From DATIYW01 sp035517415 (GTDB taxonomy: Bacteria; Acidobacteriota; Thermoanaerobaculia; Thermoanaerobaculales; Thermoanaerobaculaceae): a DNA stretch of 15,395 nucleotides. Every line of letters begins with the position of its first letter. Positions within the stretch are counted from its first letter, which is position 1. The position numbers were made by a program, and so were the translations under genes. Of the stretch, positions 14,784 to 15,395 are shown piece after piece. Below the pieces are notes generated by a model. That model had not been told where the DNA came from, did no database searches, and saw nothing but the letters and a program-made list of their open reading frames with translations. Location of the stretch: assembly GCA_035517415.1 (NCBI GenBank), contig DATIYW010000045.1, positions 1 through 15,395 on the forward strand. The letters run 5' to 3'.

Positions 14784-14821
14784 TTCGGGCTCGGTGTGTG
14801 GGACAGACTTCGGGCTCGGTG
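14784..14821. repeat. Pair of 13-bp direct repeats in the gamma-glutamyltransferase leader
   Basis: TTCGGGCTCGGTG occurs exactly at 14784-14796 and 14809-14821, a 25-bp period. On the gene's strand the unit reads CACCGAGCCCGAA. The second copy ends 2 nt before the proposed GTG start. It may be a repeated regulator or RNA-binding site, or a chance tandem duplication. Confidence 0.5.
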
Positions 14822-14870
14822 GCGGACGGGCGGGGGGTCGTCGTCGGCAAGGTCGTCTCCGGTCGCGTGC

Positions 14871-14876
14871 AGTCTA
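14871..14876 (-). promoter_or_regulatory. -10-like TAGACT upstream of the gamma-glutamyltransferase run
   Basis: TAGACT on the minus strand has TTTCCT 17 nt upstream of it as a poor -35 match. It would begin a transcript with a leader of about 83 nt that includes the direct repeats. It favours the GTG start at 14781 over ATG 14931. The 169-nt gap (14782-14950) holds nothing else I can identify. Confidence 0.3.
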
Positions 14877-14950
14877 CGTCTTCGCGGCGCGAGAGGAAAT
14901 CCTCGAGCGGTCCCCGGCTTGTCTCGTGCAACCCGCGAAGTCGGGCGTGT

Positions 14951-15395
14951 CTAGCGGTGGAATCGCTCCTCCAGCAACCGCTCGAGCTGCGCGAGGCGGG
15001 CCTTGAGCGCCCCGATCTCCGCGTCCTGCGCCGCGATCCGCGTCTTGAGCGCCGCGACCTGCTCCCGCATCGCTCCGGTCCGCTGCTCGAGCGCCTGCAC
15101 GCCGGCCATGTTCACGCCGTCGATGCTCACCGAGTTGATCCCCTGGTCGTCGTCGCCGTTGAGGTGGAAAGCGGCCCAGAACTCCTCCGCCACGGGACCG
15201 ATGTACTTGATGTTGGGATCCGTACCCTTGTAATTCCATTCCGCGATCAACAGCCCGCGGATCTTGGCGAGCAGCTCCTCGCCGTCGATGACGCGGAAGT
15301 TCTCCTTCCTCGTCACGCTCGAGACCGCGGACCACCCGCTCTGGCCGCCCATCATGTAGGAGCCAGCGGTGCAATCCGGGTAGGAAGTCCAGAAG
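14951..15395 (-). CDS. C-terminal peptidase S74 (intramolecular chaperone) domain, 5' end outside window
   Basis: The frame is open to the right edge of the window, so only about the last 147 residues are seen. The visible part reads SAVSSVTRKENFRVIDGEELLAKI, then WNYKGTDPNIKYIGPVAEEFWAAFHL, then INSVSIDGVNMAGVQAL. This is the pattern of the S74 domain of endosialidases and phage tail fibres (SDxRLKENI...GPxAQDF...DGVxxAAIQxL). A regular coiled coil of about 50 residues follows, with Leu/Ala at heptad positions. S74 domains help a beta-helical trimer to fold and then cut themselves off at a Ser ahead of the KEN motif. Here the likely Ser is the first of SSVTRKEN. In many bacteria the domain also ends non-phage, exported repeat proteins, so this need not be a prophage. 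No other phage genes adjoin. ATG 15355 is internal to the domain and is probably not the start. Confidence 0.8.
   Translation of the reverse strand, partial: FWTSYPDCTAGSYMMGGQSGWSAVSSVTRKENFRVIDGEELLAKIRGLLIAEWNYKGTDPNIKYIGPVAEEFWAAFHLNGDDDQGINSVSIDGVNMAGVQALEQRTGAMREQVAALKTRIAAQDAEIGALKARLAQLERLLEERFHR

Noticed and set aside
1..15395. CRISPR arrays, insertion sequences, integrases, toxin-antitoxin pairs, tRNA or rRNA genes
   Set aside because: No regularly spaced repeats, transposase motifs, terminal inverted repeats, or tRNA/rRNA-like sequence were found by reading both strands. The S74 domain alone is not enough to call a prophage.

Overview
This is a very GC-rich (roughly 70% or more), densely coding chromosomal segment from what is most likely a Gram-negative, non-enteric bacterium. 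Exported proteins with Sec signals, a tricorn-type protease, a ThyX-type rather than ThyA-type thymidylate synthase homologue, and the GC bias would all suit Acidobacteriota or a similar soil or sediment phylum. No marker here fixes the phylum, so that assignment is weak. I see no rRNA, tRNA, CRISPR array, insertion sequence, integrase or attachment site.

Layout. The left end holds an FmdB-type zinc-ribbon protein (minus strand), divergent from a plus-strand run of three genes. These are a double-length ThyX homologue, a patatin-fold protein that has lost its catalytic residues, and a large secreted tricorn-type S41 protease. A minus-strand GT-B glycosyltransferase converges on the protease and diverges from cysS (cysteinyl-tRNA synthetase). 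cysS is followed on the plus strand by an 81-residue unknown protein and an exported dienelactone hydrolase-family protein. The right third is a minus-strand run that is probably one transcript: gamma-glutamyltransferase family, then a protoporphyrinogen-oxidase-like FAD amine-oxidase-fold enzyme, then an exported MEMO-family protein, with gaps of 32 and 22 nt. At the right edge is the C-terminus of a protein ending in a peptidase S74 (tail-fibre type) self-cleaving chaperone domain.

How the genes fit together. Most are unrelated housekeeping or envelope functions. The only set that looks like a joint module is gamma-glutamyltransferase / FAD oxidoreductase / exported MEMO. The protease, hydrolase, MEMO protein and probably the gamma-glutamyltransferase carry export signals, so much of the window acts outside the cytoplasm.

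Regulation. AT-rich -10-like hexamers of the TAnnnT type stand out against the GC-rich background close to several start codons. Two of these genes have no Shine-Dalgarno sequence and may be nearly leaderless.

The best candidates for something little described are the tandem-domain ThyX with its signature motif divided between the two domains, the patatin-like pseudoenzyme beside the protease, and the exported MEMO protein encoded away from the usual AMMECR1 and radical-SAM partners. I do not see a clear new defence or mobile system.
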